Positions 1 through 6,778 of a stretch of 12,400 nt of DNA are shown here, in pieces. The DNA is taken from the NCBI GenBank assembly GCA_034436375.1, contig DAOTVS010000046.1, positions 1 to 12,400 on the forward strand. The letters are read 5' to 3'. The number at the start of each line of letters is the position of its first letter. Position 1 is the first letter of the stretch. The notes under the pieces were generated by a model, which saw only the letters and a program-made list of their open reading frames with translations, ran no database searches and was not told the DNA's origin. The translations under genes and the position numbers were made by a program. Source of the stretch: DAOTVS01 sp034436375 (GTDB lineage Bacteria > Chloroflexota > Anaerolineae > SpSt-313).

Positions 1-234
1 GTGCCCACCCAGGCGCTGACCGTGGGCCCGGTGGAGACCTGGCAGGCAGGCAAGGTCTCCATCTGGCAGGCGGGAAATCACGACAACCCCTTTGGTATGC
101 GCCTCACGGCCCTGATGATCTCCAAGAAGGTGCCCGACAGCGCCGTGCCCATGTCGCTGTTGGCAGACCACCCTAACGTGCAGTTCAACTATTACCGCTT
201 CGGCCTCGGCTCCTGCGAGGTCGAAATGCATTAA
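1..234 (+). CDS. C-terminal end of an unidentified protein (partial)
   Basis: The reading frame is open from the first base and ends at TAA 232-234, giving 77 residues. The GTG at position 1 is in frame but is probably internal, because the gene seems to enter from the left edge. The fragment is soluble-looking, with many aromatic residues (WQAG occurs twice, NYYRFGLG near the end) and no membrane segment. I do not recognise the family. It lies on the same strand as the GH123-like gene 185 bases downstream. The gap contains a short GC-rich inverted repeat (about 239-257) without a T-run. It could equally be the tail of a carbohydrate-related protein from the same cluster; nothing in the fragment proves this. 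Confidence 0.5.
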   Translation: MPTQALTVGPVETWQAGKVSIWQAGNHDNPFGMRLTALMISKKVPDSAVPMSLLADHPNVQFNYYRFGLGSCEVEMH

Positions 235-419
235 CTCCAGCGCCGGTGGAGCGCTGCTACTAGAGCCGGCCGCGGCCTCTCGCGCTGCCATGCGGCCGTA
301 TGGTCGGCAAGGTGCCAGTGCTCCGCTGGCCGAGCTACACGCTACACCCATACCCGACAGCAAGCCAGGTGAGATATTACCCTTGCATTCGGTACAGTCA
401 GCACAGAAAAGAGATTTCC

Positions 420-2036
420 ATGCAATTTCACTCCTGGGTCACTTCATCCTTGGTGCGGCATTTTGCGTCAACTCCGGCTCAACAGAGCCGGCCGCTCACA
501 CTCGATGCGGCACTGAACGAGCAGGTCAGCTTTCAAGTCGCCGTGCGGGTCGAGGAGGCCGATCGCGTGGGCATCGAGGTCACGGCGGCAGGCCCGGCTG
601 GTTGGTCGCTGCGCGTCCGCCGCGTGGGGTACGTCCCTGTGCGGCACCGTGATACCCCACTCAGAACGGGGCCAGAAGACACTGAGGTCGGGGGATGCAT
701 CCCCGGTTTTGTGCCCGATCCACTCTTCGACGAGGCTCGGCTGCTGCTTCCCGAGAGCGAGACGCACGCCTTCTGGCTCACCGTGCGCCCTGGGCCTGGC
801 GCCAAGCCAGGCCTGCACGCCGTTACTGTCACCGTGTCGCCCGAGAATGGCGAACCGGTGGTGCACACGATTGGAATCAGGCTACACGATATCGTGATTC
901 AGAAGCGAACCGACTTTCATATCACCCACTGGTTCTACGTCGACTCGCTGATCGACTGGTACAAGACTGACCTCTTCGACGAACGTTTCTGGCTCATCGT
1001 GGCCCCCTATATGCGCAACGTGGTTGAGCACGGGCAGGACACACTCTACGTGCCAGTATTCACGCCACCACTGGATGGGGTCAAACGACCATCGCAATTG
1101 CTGCGAGTCGAGCGTATAGGGCCGGAGAGCTACGAGTTCGACTGGCGCGACGTCAGACGCTACATCAACCTGGCCAAGAGAAGTGGGATTACCCACTTCG
1201 AATGGTGCCACCTATTCACCCAGTGGGGCGCTGAGCACCCGCTGCGTGTCTATGAGGGACAGGGGCGCGACGAAAGGCTGCTGTGGGATCCCAACCTGCC
1301 GGCGACATGCGATGCCTATCGGGCGTTCCTGGCGCAGTATCTCCCGCGCCTGCGGCGTTTCCTGGAAGAAGAGGACATCCTCGAGCGGTCATTCTTCCAC
1401 GTCTCAGATGAGCCCCACGGGGAGCGCCACCTCGACCAGTACCGGCAGGCTCGAGGTCTGCTCAATGAGTTGGCACCCTGGATGAAGGTGATGGATGCTC
1501 AGTCACAGCTGGACTATGCACGTTTGGGCCTGACCGACATGCCCATCCCTGCAATCAACGTGGCGCTCGACTTTCTGCGGGAGCATATACCATCCTGGTG
1601 TTACTATTGTGTCGGCCCACGCGGCAAGTACCTGAACCATCTGCTCGATACGCCGCTTGCCAAGATCGCTATGCATGGCTTCCTTTTCTACCGCTGGCCG
1701 TTTCAGGGGTTTCTGCATTGGGGCTACAACTACTGGTATCAAGAGATGACGCGCAACCTGATCGATCCCTACACGGTGCAGGATTCGCTGCACTGGAGCA
1801 AGGGTTGGGTGCATGGCGATTCCTTTGTAGTCTACCCGGGCTCCGATGGTCCAGTGGATTCAGTGCGCTGGGAGGTGATCGGCGAGAGCCTACAGGACTA
1901 TGCACTGCTGCAGACAGTGGGGCTGGATCGCGAGCACGCGCTTCTGGCACCCATCAAGAGTTTTAGCGAGTTTCCCAAGACAGAGGCGTGGCGCCGTGAA
2001 ATACGTGCGCGTCTCTTTGCTCAGGTCGGCCGCTAA
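420..2036 (+). CDS. GH123 / DUF4091-family glycoside hydrolase-like protein
   Basis: This 538-residue protein resembles the GH123/DUF4091 group, whose characterised members are N-acetyl-beta-galactosaminidases using substrate-assisted catalysis. Residues 1-150 look like the beta-sandwich N-terminal domain. The barrel follows, with an HVSDEP motif at 327-332; its Asp330-Glu331 matches the Asp-Glu catalytic pair of GH123. The C-terminal part has the DUF4091 pattern: WGYNYWY at 434-440, GDSFVVYPG at 466-474, then an RWE...ESLQDYALL helix. An upstream in-frame ATG at 300 would add 40 unstructured residues. I chose ATG 420 because the typical N-terminal domain begins there and a weak purine-rich stretch (AAAGAG) precedes it. 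No signal peptide is visible, so it probably acts in the cytoplasm. Family assignment is fairly secure; the substrate is unknown. Confidence 0.8.
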   Translation: MQFHSWVTSSLVRHFASTPAQQSRPLTLDAALNEQVSFQVAVRVEEADRVGIEVTAAGPAGWSLRVRRVGYVPVRHRDTPLRTGPEDTEVGGCIPGFVPDPLFDEARLLLPESETHAFWLTVRPGPGAKPGLHAVTVTVSPENGEPVVHTIGIRLHDIVIQKRTDFHITHWFYVDSLIDWYKTDLFDERFWLIVAPYMRNVVEHGQDTLYVPVFTPPLDGVKRPSQLLRVERIGPESYEFDWRDVRRYINLAKRSGITHFEWCHLFTQWGAEHPLRVYEGQGRDERLLWDPNLPATCDAYRAFLAQYLPRLRRFLEEEDILERSFFHVSDEPHGERHLDQYRQARGLLNELAPWMKVMDAQSQLDYARLGLTDMPIPAINVALDFLREHIPSWCYYCVGPRGKYLNHLLDTPLAKIAMHGFLFYRWPFQGFLHWGYNYWYQEMTRNLIDPYTVQDSLHWSKGWVHGDSFVVYPGSDGPVDSVRWEVIGESLQDYALLQTVGLDREHALLAPIKSFSEFPKTEAWRREIRARLFAQVGR

Positions 2037-2156
2037 ATGCCTGTCCAAAGAGAAGCCAACTCTATCACTGACTTTGACACACCTAACTGACCTCGCATGA
2101 TGATCGGCTGACATGGTTGGAAGAGCCGTAATCAACCGATTGGATCTGGGCTTTCA

Positions 2157-2230
2157 GGGGGGGTGACGCCGTTTGGCGGGCCCTTACTCTGGATCAGCCG
2201 ACCGGGGTTCGAATCCCTGTCCCCCAGCCA
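2157..2230 (+). tRNA. tRNA-like gene, possibly tRNA-Gln (CTG), imperfect or degenerate
   Basis: The 3' half is convincing. A T-arm has stem 2203-2207/2215-2219 and loop TTCGAAT at 2208-2214. The acceptor strand TCCCCCA (2220-2226), discriminator G2227 and encoded CCA (2228-2230) follow; an ACCCCA-G-CCA-type end is usual for bacterial tRNA-Gln. A loop CTCTGGA at 2187-2193 would put anticodon CTG at 2189-2191. The 5' half is poor. Seven Gs (2157-2163) pair with the acceptor except for a G1/A72 clash, two anticodon-stem pairs mismatch, and the D-arm does not fold normally. Overall length (74 with CCA) and the terminator just downstream argue that it is or was transcribed. It may be a degenerate tRNA or an att-type remnant. 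Confidence 0.45.
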
Positions 2231-2235
2231 AGCGC

Positions 2236-2266
2236 AAAAGGGTGCTGCTCGAGCAGCGCCCTTTTT
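2236..2266. terminator. Rho-independent terminator, probably bidirectional
   Basis: A near-perfect inverted repeat is centred at 2250/2251. The GC-rich stem GGGTGCTGC/GCAGCGCCC has one G-T pair and a TCGA loop, and is flanked by A2236-2239 and T2262-2266. The T-run on + fits termination after the tRNA-like gene. The A-run makes an equivalent T-run on -, which suits the 3' end of the phosphotransferase remnant ending at 2289. Confidence 0.8.
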
Positions 2267-2288
2267 GATTCTCACTCCACAACTCGCG

Positions 2289-2987
2289 TTACCTCAATAG
2301 CGAGGCCAGGTGCGCGAGTGCTTCACGCCCCTCCTGCTCAAACCCGTAGAAAGCGTTGTCATGCCCCCAGACGACCGCCCCCAGGGCGTATTCGGCCCGG
2401 GCCACCAGCCGTTGCTCCTCCTGCGCCGCGCTCAGTGGGCGCCCGTACCCCTCGCACAAGGCCTCGTCCAGGTCGGGGCGCAGCACCCACGCCCAATCGG
2501 GGTCGCGGCTGAAATCGGCCACGCGCACGTCCCAGTAGGCGAACTCCAAGTCGATCACCCCGGCCCAGGTTCCCCCCTCGTCGACGAGCCAGTTGGCGGC
2601 TCAGTAATCCCGGTGGCAGGGGACCGGCCGCTCGCCCGCAAAGGCCGCTATCAGGCCGCAGGCGGCTTCGAGGGTCGCCCGCTCATCGTCATGGATGTAT
2701 CTACCCTGCACGGCGCGCTCGATCTGGCCCCTGAGCTTGGCGGCCGTATAGTCCCGGGCGTCACCGGGCCACGCCTCGGCGCATGTGCCGTCGCGTCGGC
2801 AGGGGCCGAAACCCTCGCCCGTCCCCAGTTCGTGCAAGGCCGCCAGCGCCGCGCCGGCCGCGAGATGGGGGATTCTATGCTGAGAACAGGCGGCGTACAA
2901 ATGGCGCCGAACACTGTGCCCTGCCCCTCCGAGTTGGACAAGATTGGCTTCCGGTGTATCATCAGGCGCCAGCAAACTTGGCGACAT
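2289..2987 (-). pseudogene. Truncated, TGA-interrupted APH/choline-kinase-family phosphotransferase
   Basis: The minus-strand frame encodes the C-lobe of an aminoglycoside-phosphotransferase-type kinase (PF01636 family). It has a helix with LAALHELGTGEGFGP, the catalytic-loop pattern HRDY-stop-AANWLVD (the HxDxxxxN motif), and VIDLEFAYWD as the metal-binding segment. An in-frame TGA (2601-2603) replaces the fifth position of the catalytic loop; one base change from TGG or another codon would explain it. The reading frame is otherwise intact on both sides down to TAA 2289-2291. The part before the stop starts at ATG 2987 and has no N-lobe: there is no nucleotide-binding strand region, and only 27 bases separate it from the dehydrogenase gene. 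At about 232 codons it is well short of the usual 280-350. A 5'-truncated pseudogene is the simplest reading. A sequencing error or recoded TGA would not explain the missing N-lobe. Confidence 0.75.
2935..2962 (+). promoter_or_regulatory. Putative sigma70 promoter of the LeuB-type gene
   Basis: TGGACA (2935-2940) and TATCAT (2957-2962) are separated by 16 bases; each hexamer matches consensus at five of six positions. The distance to ATG 3014 is suitable. The site lies inside the 5' end of the opposing pseudogene frame, consistent with that frame no longer being a working gene. No experimental support is visible. Confidence 0.4.
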
Positions 2988-3013
2988 CTATATCGCGATG
3001 GAGGCTGAACCTG

Positions 3014-4075
3014 ATGACGAAAACCTACCATATCGGCGTGATCGGCGGCGACGGCACCGGGCCTGAGGTCGTCCGCGAGGGCATGAAGGTCGCTGCGGCG
3101 GCCGCGCAAAAGCACGGCTTTGCGATCGACTGGGTCAAGTATGACCTGGGCGGCGAGCGCTACAAGCGCACCGGCGAGACCCTGCCCGACGGGCTGCTCC
3201 CCGAGCTGCGGGCGCTGGATGCCATCTTCCTGGGCGCCATCGGCCATCCCGACGTCAAGCCTGGCATTCTGGAGCGGGGCCTGTTGCTGCGGCTGCGCTT
3301 CGAGCTGGACCTCTATATCAACCTGCGGCCCGTCAAGCTTTACCCCAATGTCGAAACGCCGCTCAAAGACAAGACGCCTGCGGATATCGACTTTGTCGTG
3401 GTGCGTGAAAACACCGAGGGGCTCTATGCCGGCGCGGGCGGTGTGCTGCGCAAGGGGACGCCCTACGAGGTGGCCACCCAGGAGTCCATCAACACGCGCA
3501 TGGGCGTCGAGCGCTGCCTGCGCTATGCTTTCGAGTACACCAAAAAGCGCAACCGGGGGAACAAGCTCACGCTGTGCGGCAAGACCAACGTGTTGACCTA
3601 TGCCTTTGATCTGTGGGAGCGGGCATTCCACGAGATCGCCCGTGACTATCCGACGATCCAGACGGACTATGCCCACGTGGATGCCACTACCATGTGGATG
3701 GTCAAGAACCCCGAGCAGTTTGATGTCATCGTCACCGACAACCTCTTTGGCGACATTATCACCGACCTCGGTGCCATGATCCAGGGCGGCATGGGCATTG
3801 CCGCGGGCGGCAATATCAACCCGCAGGGCGTCTCCATGTTCGAGCCCATTGGCGGCTCGGCCCCCAAGTACACCGGCAAGAACGTCATCAATCCTCTCGC
3901 CGCCATCAGCGCCGCCGGCATGATGCTGGAAACCATCGGTGAGACGGCTGCCGGCAAGGCGATTGAGCAGGCCATCATCAAGTCGCTGGAAAGCGGCCGC
4001 ATCAAGAGCCTGTCGGCGGGCAAGATGGGCATGAGCACGACGGAAGTGGGCGATTTCGTGGCGGGGAATGTGTAG
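3014..4075 (+). CDS. leuB: 3-isopropylmalate dehydrogenase-type beta-decarboxylating dehydrogenase
   Basis: This 353-residue protein belongs to the isocitrate/isopropylmalate dehydrogenase family, which oxidatively decarboxylates a 2-hydroxy acid with NAD(P) and a divalent metal. Visible motifs are GDGTGPEV at 12-19, the substrate helix ERGLLLRLRFELD at 87-99 followed by NLRP at 103-106, and VVRENTEGLY at 129-138. Lys190 (GKTN) and Tyr138 sit at the catalytic positions, with metal aspartates Asp223, Asp247 and Asp251 (FGDIITD). The LERGLLLRLRF helix is typical of LeuB enzymes. The cofactor-side segment reads EPIGGSAPKYTG, with Gly where many family members have His (EPVHGSAPDIAG), a known LeuB-like variant. 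GGAGG at 3000-3004 lies nine bases before ATG 3014. No other leucine genes are nearby, so a paralogue acting on isocitrate, tartrate or another malate derivative remains possible. Confidence 0.85.
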   Translation: MTKTYHIGVIGGDGTGPEVVREGMKVAAAAAQKHGFAIDWVKYDLGGERYKRTGETLPDGLLPELRALDAIFLGAIGHPDVKPGILERGLLLRLRFELDLYINLRPVKLYPNVETPLKDKTPADIDFVVVRENTEGLYAGAGGVLRKGTPYEVATQESINTRMGVERCLRYAFEYTKKRNRGNKLTLCGKTNVLTYAFDLWERAFHEIARDYPTIQTDYAHVDATTMWMVKNPEQFDVIVTDNLFGDIITDLGAMIQGGMGIAAGGNINPQGVSMFEPIGGSAPKYTGKNVINPLAAISAAGMMLETIGETAAGKAIEQAIIKSLESGRIKSLSAGKMGMSTTEVGDFVAGNV

Positions 4076-4160
4076 CTTTGCTGCGGCCATCCGGCTTGAC
4101 TCCCTCGGTGTTCAGAGGCACAGTGCTCGCATCTCTAGCGTCAACGAGGAGGTCAACCAC

Positions 4161-4340
4161 ATGAGCAACCGTTTTCTGGGCCTGGTCCTGGCGGCCGTTG
4201 GGGTCGTGATGCTCCTGGCTGTGTTCTTTGGCGACCAGATCGGCATTGGCGCTGGCTTTGGCGTCAAGCACATCCTTGGGCTCATGGTCGGCGCCGCGGC
4301 GACCGTCGTGGGCCTGGTGATCAGTCGCAGACAAGGGTGA
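4161..4340 (+). CDS. Small two-helix membrane protein
   Basis: This 59-residue protein has two hydrophobic segments, roughly residues 5-23 and 36-54, joined by a Gly-rich loop and ending in a basic tail (SRRQG). It is therefore predicted to be an inner-membrane hairpin. A strong Shine-Dalgarno AGGAGGT at 4147-4153 precedes ATG 4161 and decides the start over longer in-frame options. It sits 85 bases after the LeuB-type gene on the same strand and may be co-transcribed. A weak promoter-like pair, TTGACT (4096) and CACAGT (4119), also lies between them. Its stop codon TGA (4338-4340) forms part of the tip of the heptad-repeat element that follows. I do not recognise a named family, and no function is implied. 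Confidence 0.65.
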   Translation: MSNRFLGLVLAAVGVVMLLAVFFGDQIGIGAGFGVKHILGLMVGAAATVVGLVISRRQG

Positions 4341-4544
4341 TGCGTAAAGCGTAAAACGTAAAACGTAAAACGTGAAGCGTAAAGCGTAAAGCGTGAAACG
4401 TAAAACGTGAAGCGTAAAGCGTAAAACGGGAAACGTAAAACGTGAGATCGCCACTGCGCGGGCTATGCCGCTTTCCACCAGCTCCAAGCTCCGTGAGGCA
4501 GCGGGTGTTGCGCAATGATGATCTTACGTTTTACGTATCACGCG
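4337..4544. repeat. Heptad-repeat intergenic element 1
   Basis: The left end GTGATGCGTAA begins at 4337. A heptad array (4341-4445), a non-repeated core of about 77 bases, and an inverted heptad pair (4523-4544, reading GTGATACGTAAAACGTAAG on the minus strand) follow. The tips are thus related and point inward. The element fills the gap between two convergent genes. It shares tip sequences, a TCGCYAYTGCGC segment (4448-4459) and GCTTTCCA (4470-4477) with element 2 at 5287-5484. Confidence 0.7.
4341..4445 (+). repeat. 15-unit tandem heptanucleotide array
   Basis: There are exactly 15 consecutive heptamers (105 bases) in unbroken register. Most fit ARCGTRA: variants are AACGTAA, AGCGTAA, AACGTGA and AGCGTGA. 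The first unit is TGCGTAA and one unit is AACGGGA. Different variants alternate instead of forming a homogeneous run. The array resembles in style the short tandemly repeated repetitive sequences (STRRs) of cyanobacteria. Confidence 0.9.
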
Positions 4545-4546
4545 TC

Positions 4547-5269
4547 CTATTCCGCCGGCTCTACCGCCGGGGGCTCTTGTGCGGGCAGGGCCGCCATCTT
4601 TTCCAGCAGGCGCACAAGCGCCGCCGCCCCGGCCTCGACCACGGCCTCGCCCTTGGCCGCCGTGCCGCGGGCGGGGTTGTCGGTGATGCCCGGCACGAGC
4701 GCCAGCTTTTCCCGGCGCACCAGCGCTGGCGCCTCGGCCAGCAGGATGGACGTCTCGATCTCGCCCGAGTGCCCGATGCCCGGCTGCGGCCCCTCGACGA
4801 TGGCGTTGATCTCGGGCGCGCACAGGTCCCACCAGCAGCAGCCGATAATCGGCCGCTTGAGCTGGTGCGACAGCTCCAGCGCTGCCGCGCTCACCGTGCC
4901 CCCGTTGCCGCCGTGCCCGCTGAGGATCAGGATGCGATCGAAGCCGTGCGCCACGAGCCCCGCACAGACGTCGTGCAGCACCTGCACCACCGTTTGCACG
5001 CTCAGCGAGATCGTCCCCGGGAACTGCATGTGGTGCGGCGAAACCCCCAGCGGGATCGTCGGCAGCACCAGCACCGGCGTCCCCTCCACCCGGCGGGCCG
5101 CCCGGTAGGCCACCGCCTCCACCGTGCGGCAATCCGTATTCAGCGGCAGGTGCTGCCCATGCTGCTCCAGCGAGCCGATGGGCACAATCACCACCGCCCC
5201 CTGCCTCGCCAGCGCCGGGAACTCGTCGCGCGTGTGCGCGGCCCACAGAATGTCGTTGGTTGTCTTCAT
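4547..5269 (-). CDS. Creatininase-family amidohydrolase
   Basis: This 240-residue protein belongs to the creatininase superfamily, metal-dependent cytoplasmic amidohydrolases that cleave cyclic or linear amides such as creatinine or formamidopyrimidine-type compounds. Metal ligands are readable: Glu35, His37 and Asp46 in GSLEQHGQHLPLNTD, then SGHGGNGG with His119, and GHSGEIETS (166-174) with a further acidic ligand. These match the Glu34/His36/Asp45/His120 set of the Pseudomonas enzyme. Two ATGs are available. I chose 5269 because the AGAGG motif lies about eight bases upstream of it, against two to three for the ATG at 5275. The C-terminus is Pro/Ala/Glu-rich and probably disordered. The gene follows the enolase-superfamily gene on the same strand, with heptad element 2 between them and element 1 after its TAG. 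The substrate cannot be told from sequence. Confidence 0.85.
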   Translation of the reverse strand: MKTTNDILWAAHTRDEFPALARQGAVVIVPIGSLEQHGQHLPLNTDCRTVEAVAYRAARRVEGTPVLVLPTIPLGVSPHHMQFPGTISLSVQTVVQVLHDVCAGLVAHGFDRILILSGHGGNGGTVSAAALELSHQLKRPIIGCCWWDLCAPEINAIVEGPQPGIGHSGEIETSILLAEAPALVRREKLALVPGITDNPARGTAAKGEAVVEAGAAALVRLLEKMAALPAQEPPAVEPAE

Positions 5270-5286
5270 GCCCATATCCTCTCTAT

Positions 5287-5484
5287 GTGATGCGTGGAGT
5301 CGCTATTGCGCCTGATAAGTAAACCGTAATAAGTAAGGCCGCCAGTTCGGAGCTTGTATTGCTTTCCAAGTTATCTGCACCCCTGCAAAGCTTGTGTACA
5401 GCATCAGGCATGCCGAAGTGGCGCCCTTACTTATTACGGTTTACTTATTACCCTGCATGGCAGCCTTACGGATTACGCATCACG
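5287..5484. repeat. Heptad-repeat intergenic element 2
   Basis: The left tip is GTGATGCGTGG (5287-5297). The right tip on the minus strand is GTGATGCGTAATCCGTAAG (5484 down to 5466). Inside lies a perfect 24-base inverted repeat, 5315-5338 against 5425-5448, separated by 86 bases. Each arm is built of heptads of the form NNNGTAA (TAAGTAA, ACCGTAA, TAAGTAA). Segments TCGCTATTGCGC (5300-5311) and GCTTTCCA (5361-5368) are shared with element 1. The right tip contains the TGA stop (5480-5482) of the enolase-superfamily gene. Confidence 0.75.
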
Positions 5485-6748
5485 CTTCCCGCACGGGCGC
5501 CTGCAATGCCCGCTGCTCCAGCTCGGCCCAAGCCGGCGAGCCGTCGTCGGGCACGATCTCCAGCTCTACATCACGGTGGAAAAGGGGCTGGTTGCCCGCA
5601 GCGAAATCATCCCACAGGCCCGGGCGCACGGGCAGCTTGCCCGCCGGGTAGGTCACCCGCGCGCCGCTGGGCCAGCGCACCTGGTAGAGGTTGCGCGGCG
5701 GCGCAGGGTTATAGCCCTCGTCCACCCGGTAGCGGGCCACCGCCTCCTCGTCCAGCTCCACCCCCAGGCCGGGCGCCTCGGGCACGGGCGCATACCCGCC
5801 GCGGACAGGGATGCGCTCCTGCAGCAGATCGTCCTGGTAGATCTCGTGGCAGGTCACCGCGGGCCAGGTGGCGTGGGTCAGCACCGCGCCCCAGTGCAGC
5901 ATCCAGGCCGCCGTGAGCCCCGTGCCCACCAGCTGCAGGAAAAAGGGCTTGTTAAACTGCGCCGCCAGCTCGCCCTGCCGGCGCAGGTTACAGGCCCCGC
6001 CGCCGATCACAAAACCGTCGCACACGCCCTCCCGGATGGCCGTCTCGATGGGCGGCGAGCCATAGTGCATGGCGATGGGCCGCGTCACCTTGCTGCGCAG
6101 GGTCACATTGCCCTGCACATCCTCCTGTGGCAGGGGCGACTCGAGCAGATTCACCGCCGCCATCCGCTCCAGCTCGCGCAGATGGGGCAGGGCCGTGCCC
6201 ACATTGCGCAAAAAGCCGTTATAGTCGGCGTCAAAACGGAAATCGGAGGGCACCAGGGCGGCCAGCGCCTCGATCTGCCCCACGAAATCGCGCCAGGGGC
6301 GGGCCTTGAGCTTGGCGCTGAGGTAGCCCAAAGACAGCGCCTCGCGGATTTCCTGCTGCCAGTCTACCGTGCTCATATCGTTGGACCACCACGAGATGGG
6401 CGCCCAGTCGCGCACCTTGGGGCCCAGCAGCCGGTAGCAGGGGACGCCCAGCGCCTTGCCCGCCAGATCCCACAGCGCCATCTGCAGCCCCGCGCCGAGC
6501 GAGTCTTCCCACAGGAACTCGAATGGCGAGCGGCCCAGCACGCGCTCCACCTGCGCCTGCGGCACCCGGCCCCAGGTATAGTAGCACATCGTCTCGCCGA
6601 CCCCGGTCAGCCCCGCGTCCGTCTCTACCCGCAGGACCTCGAACACCGTCCAATCCCAATTCTCCCGCGTCAGGTGACGGGCGTGGCGCGGCTTGAGCGG
6701 CACCTCAACCCAGGTCCGCTCGACGTGGGTGATGAGGGGTGATTTCAT
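5480..6748 (-). CDS. Enolase-superfamily (mandelate racemase-like) enzyme
   Basis: This 422-residue protein has an enolase-superfamily capping domain (about 1-110) and a barrel. The superfamily abstracts a proton alpha to a carboxylate with Mg2+ help. KLK at 146-148 fits the MR-type KxK base, Asp173 (FDADYN) the first metal ligand and Glu203 (LLESPLP) the second. The third ligand, usually Glu or Asp in an 'ia.gE' segment, falls on His228 in RPIAMHYGS. Asp244 (CDGFVIGGG) follows, and MLHWG may give the opposing His. Residues after about 370 form an extra C-terminal tail. AGGAGG (minus strand, 6762-6757) lies eight bases before ATG 6748. Likely roles are acid-sugar dehydratase or epimerase. The enolase group and the metal site are clear; the substrate is not. 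It probably shares transcription with the creatininase gene downstream. Confidence 0.8.
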   Translation of the reverse strand: MKSPLITHVERTWVEVPLKPRHARHLTRENWDWTVFEVLRVETDAGLTGVGETMCYYTWGRVPQAQVERVLGRSPFEFLWEDSLGAGLQMALWDLAGKALGVPCYRLLGPKVRDWAPISWWSNDMSTVDWQQEIREALSLGYLSAKLKARPWRDFVGQIEALAALVPSDFRFDADYNGFLRNVGTALPHLRELERMAAVNLLESPLPQEDVQGNVTLRSKVTRPIAMHYGSPPIETAIREGVCDGFVIGGGACNLRRQGELAAQFNKPFFLQLVGTGLTAAWMLHWGAVLTHATWPAVTCHEIYQDDLLQERIPVRGGYAPVPEAPGLGVELDEEAVARYRVDEGYNPAPPRNLYQVRWPSGARVTYPAGKLPVRPGLWDDFAAGNQPLFHRDVELEIVPDDGSPAWAELEQRALQAPVREA

Positions 6749-6778
6749 CGGTTCTGCCTCCTGGTGAATTCTGCTCCG

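Noticed and set aside
2651..4090. A 479-residue minus-strand frame opposite the LeuB-type gene
   Set aside because: The sense strand carries all catalytic motifs of the dehydrogenase. The antisense product has no recognisable domain and overlaps a different frame of the phosphotransferase remnant.
4341..4445. CRISPR array
   Set aside because: Repeats are contiguous heptamers without spacers, and no cas genes are present.
4002..4515. Minus-strand frames with FTLYALRFTF-type repeats across 4340-4445
   Set aside because: The peptide repeats are translations of the non-coding heptad array in different frames and have no start signal or conserved domain.
5354..6742. A 462-residue plus-strand frame opposite the enolase-superfamily gene
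   Set aside because: It is a compositional shadow. The minus-strand protein has the enolase-superfamily motifs and a well-spaced AGGAGG.
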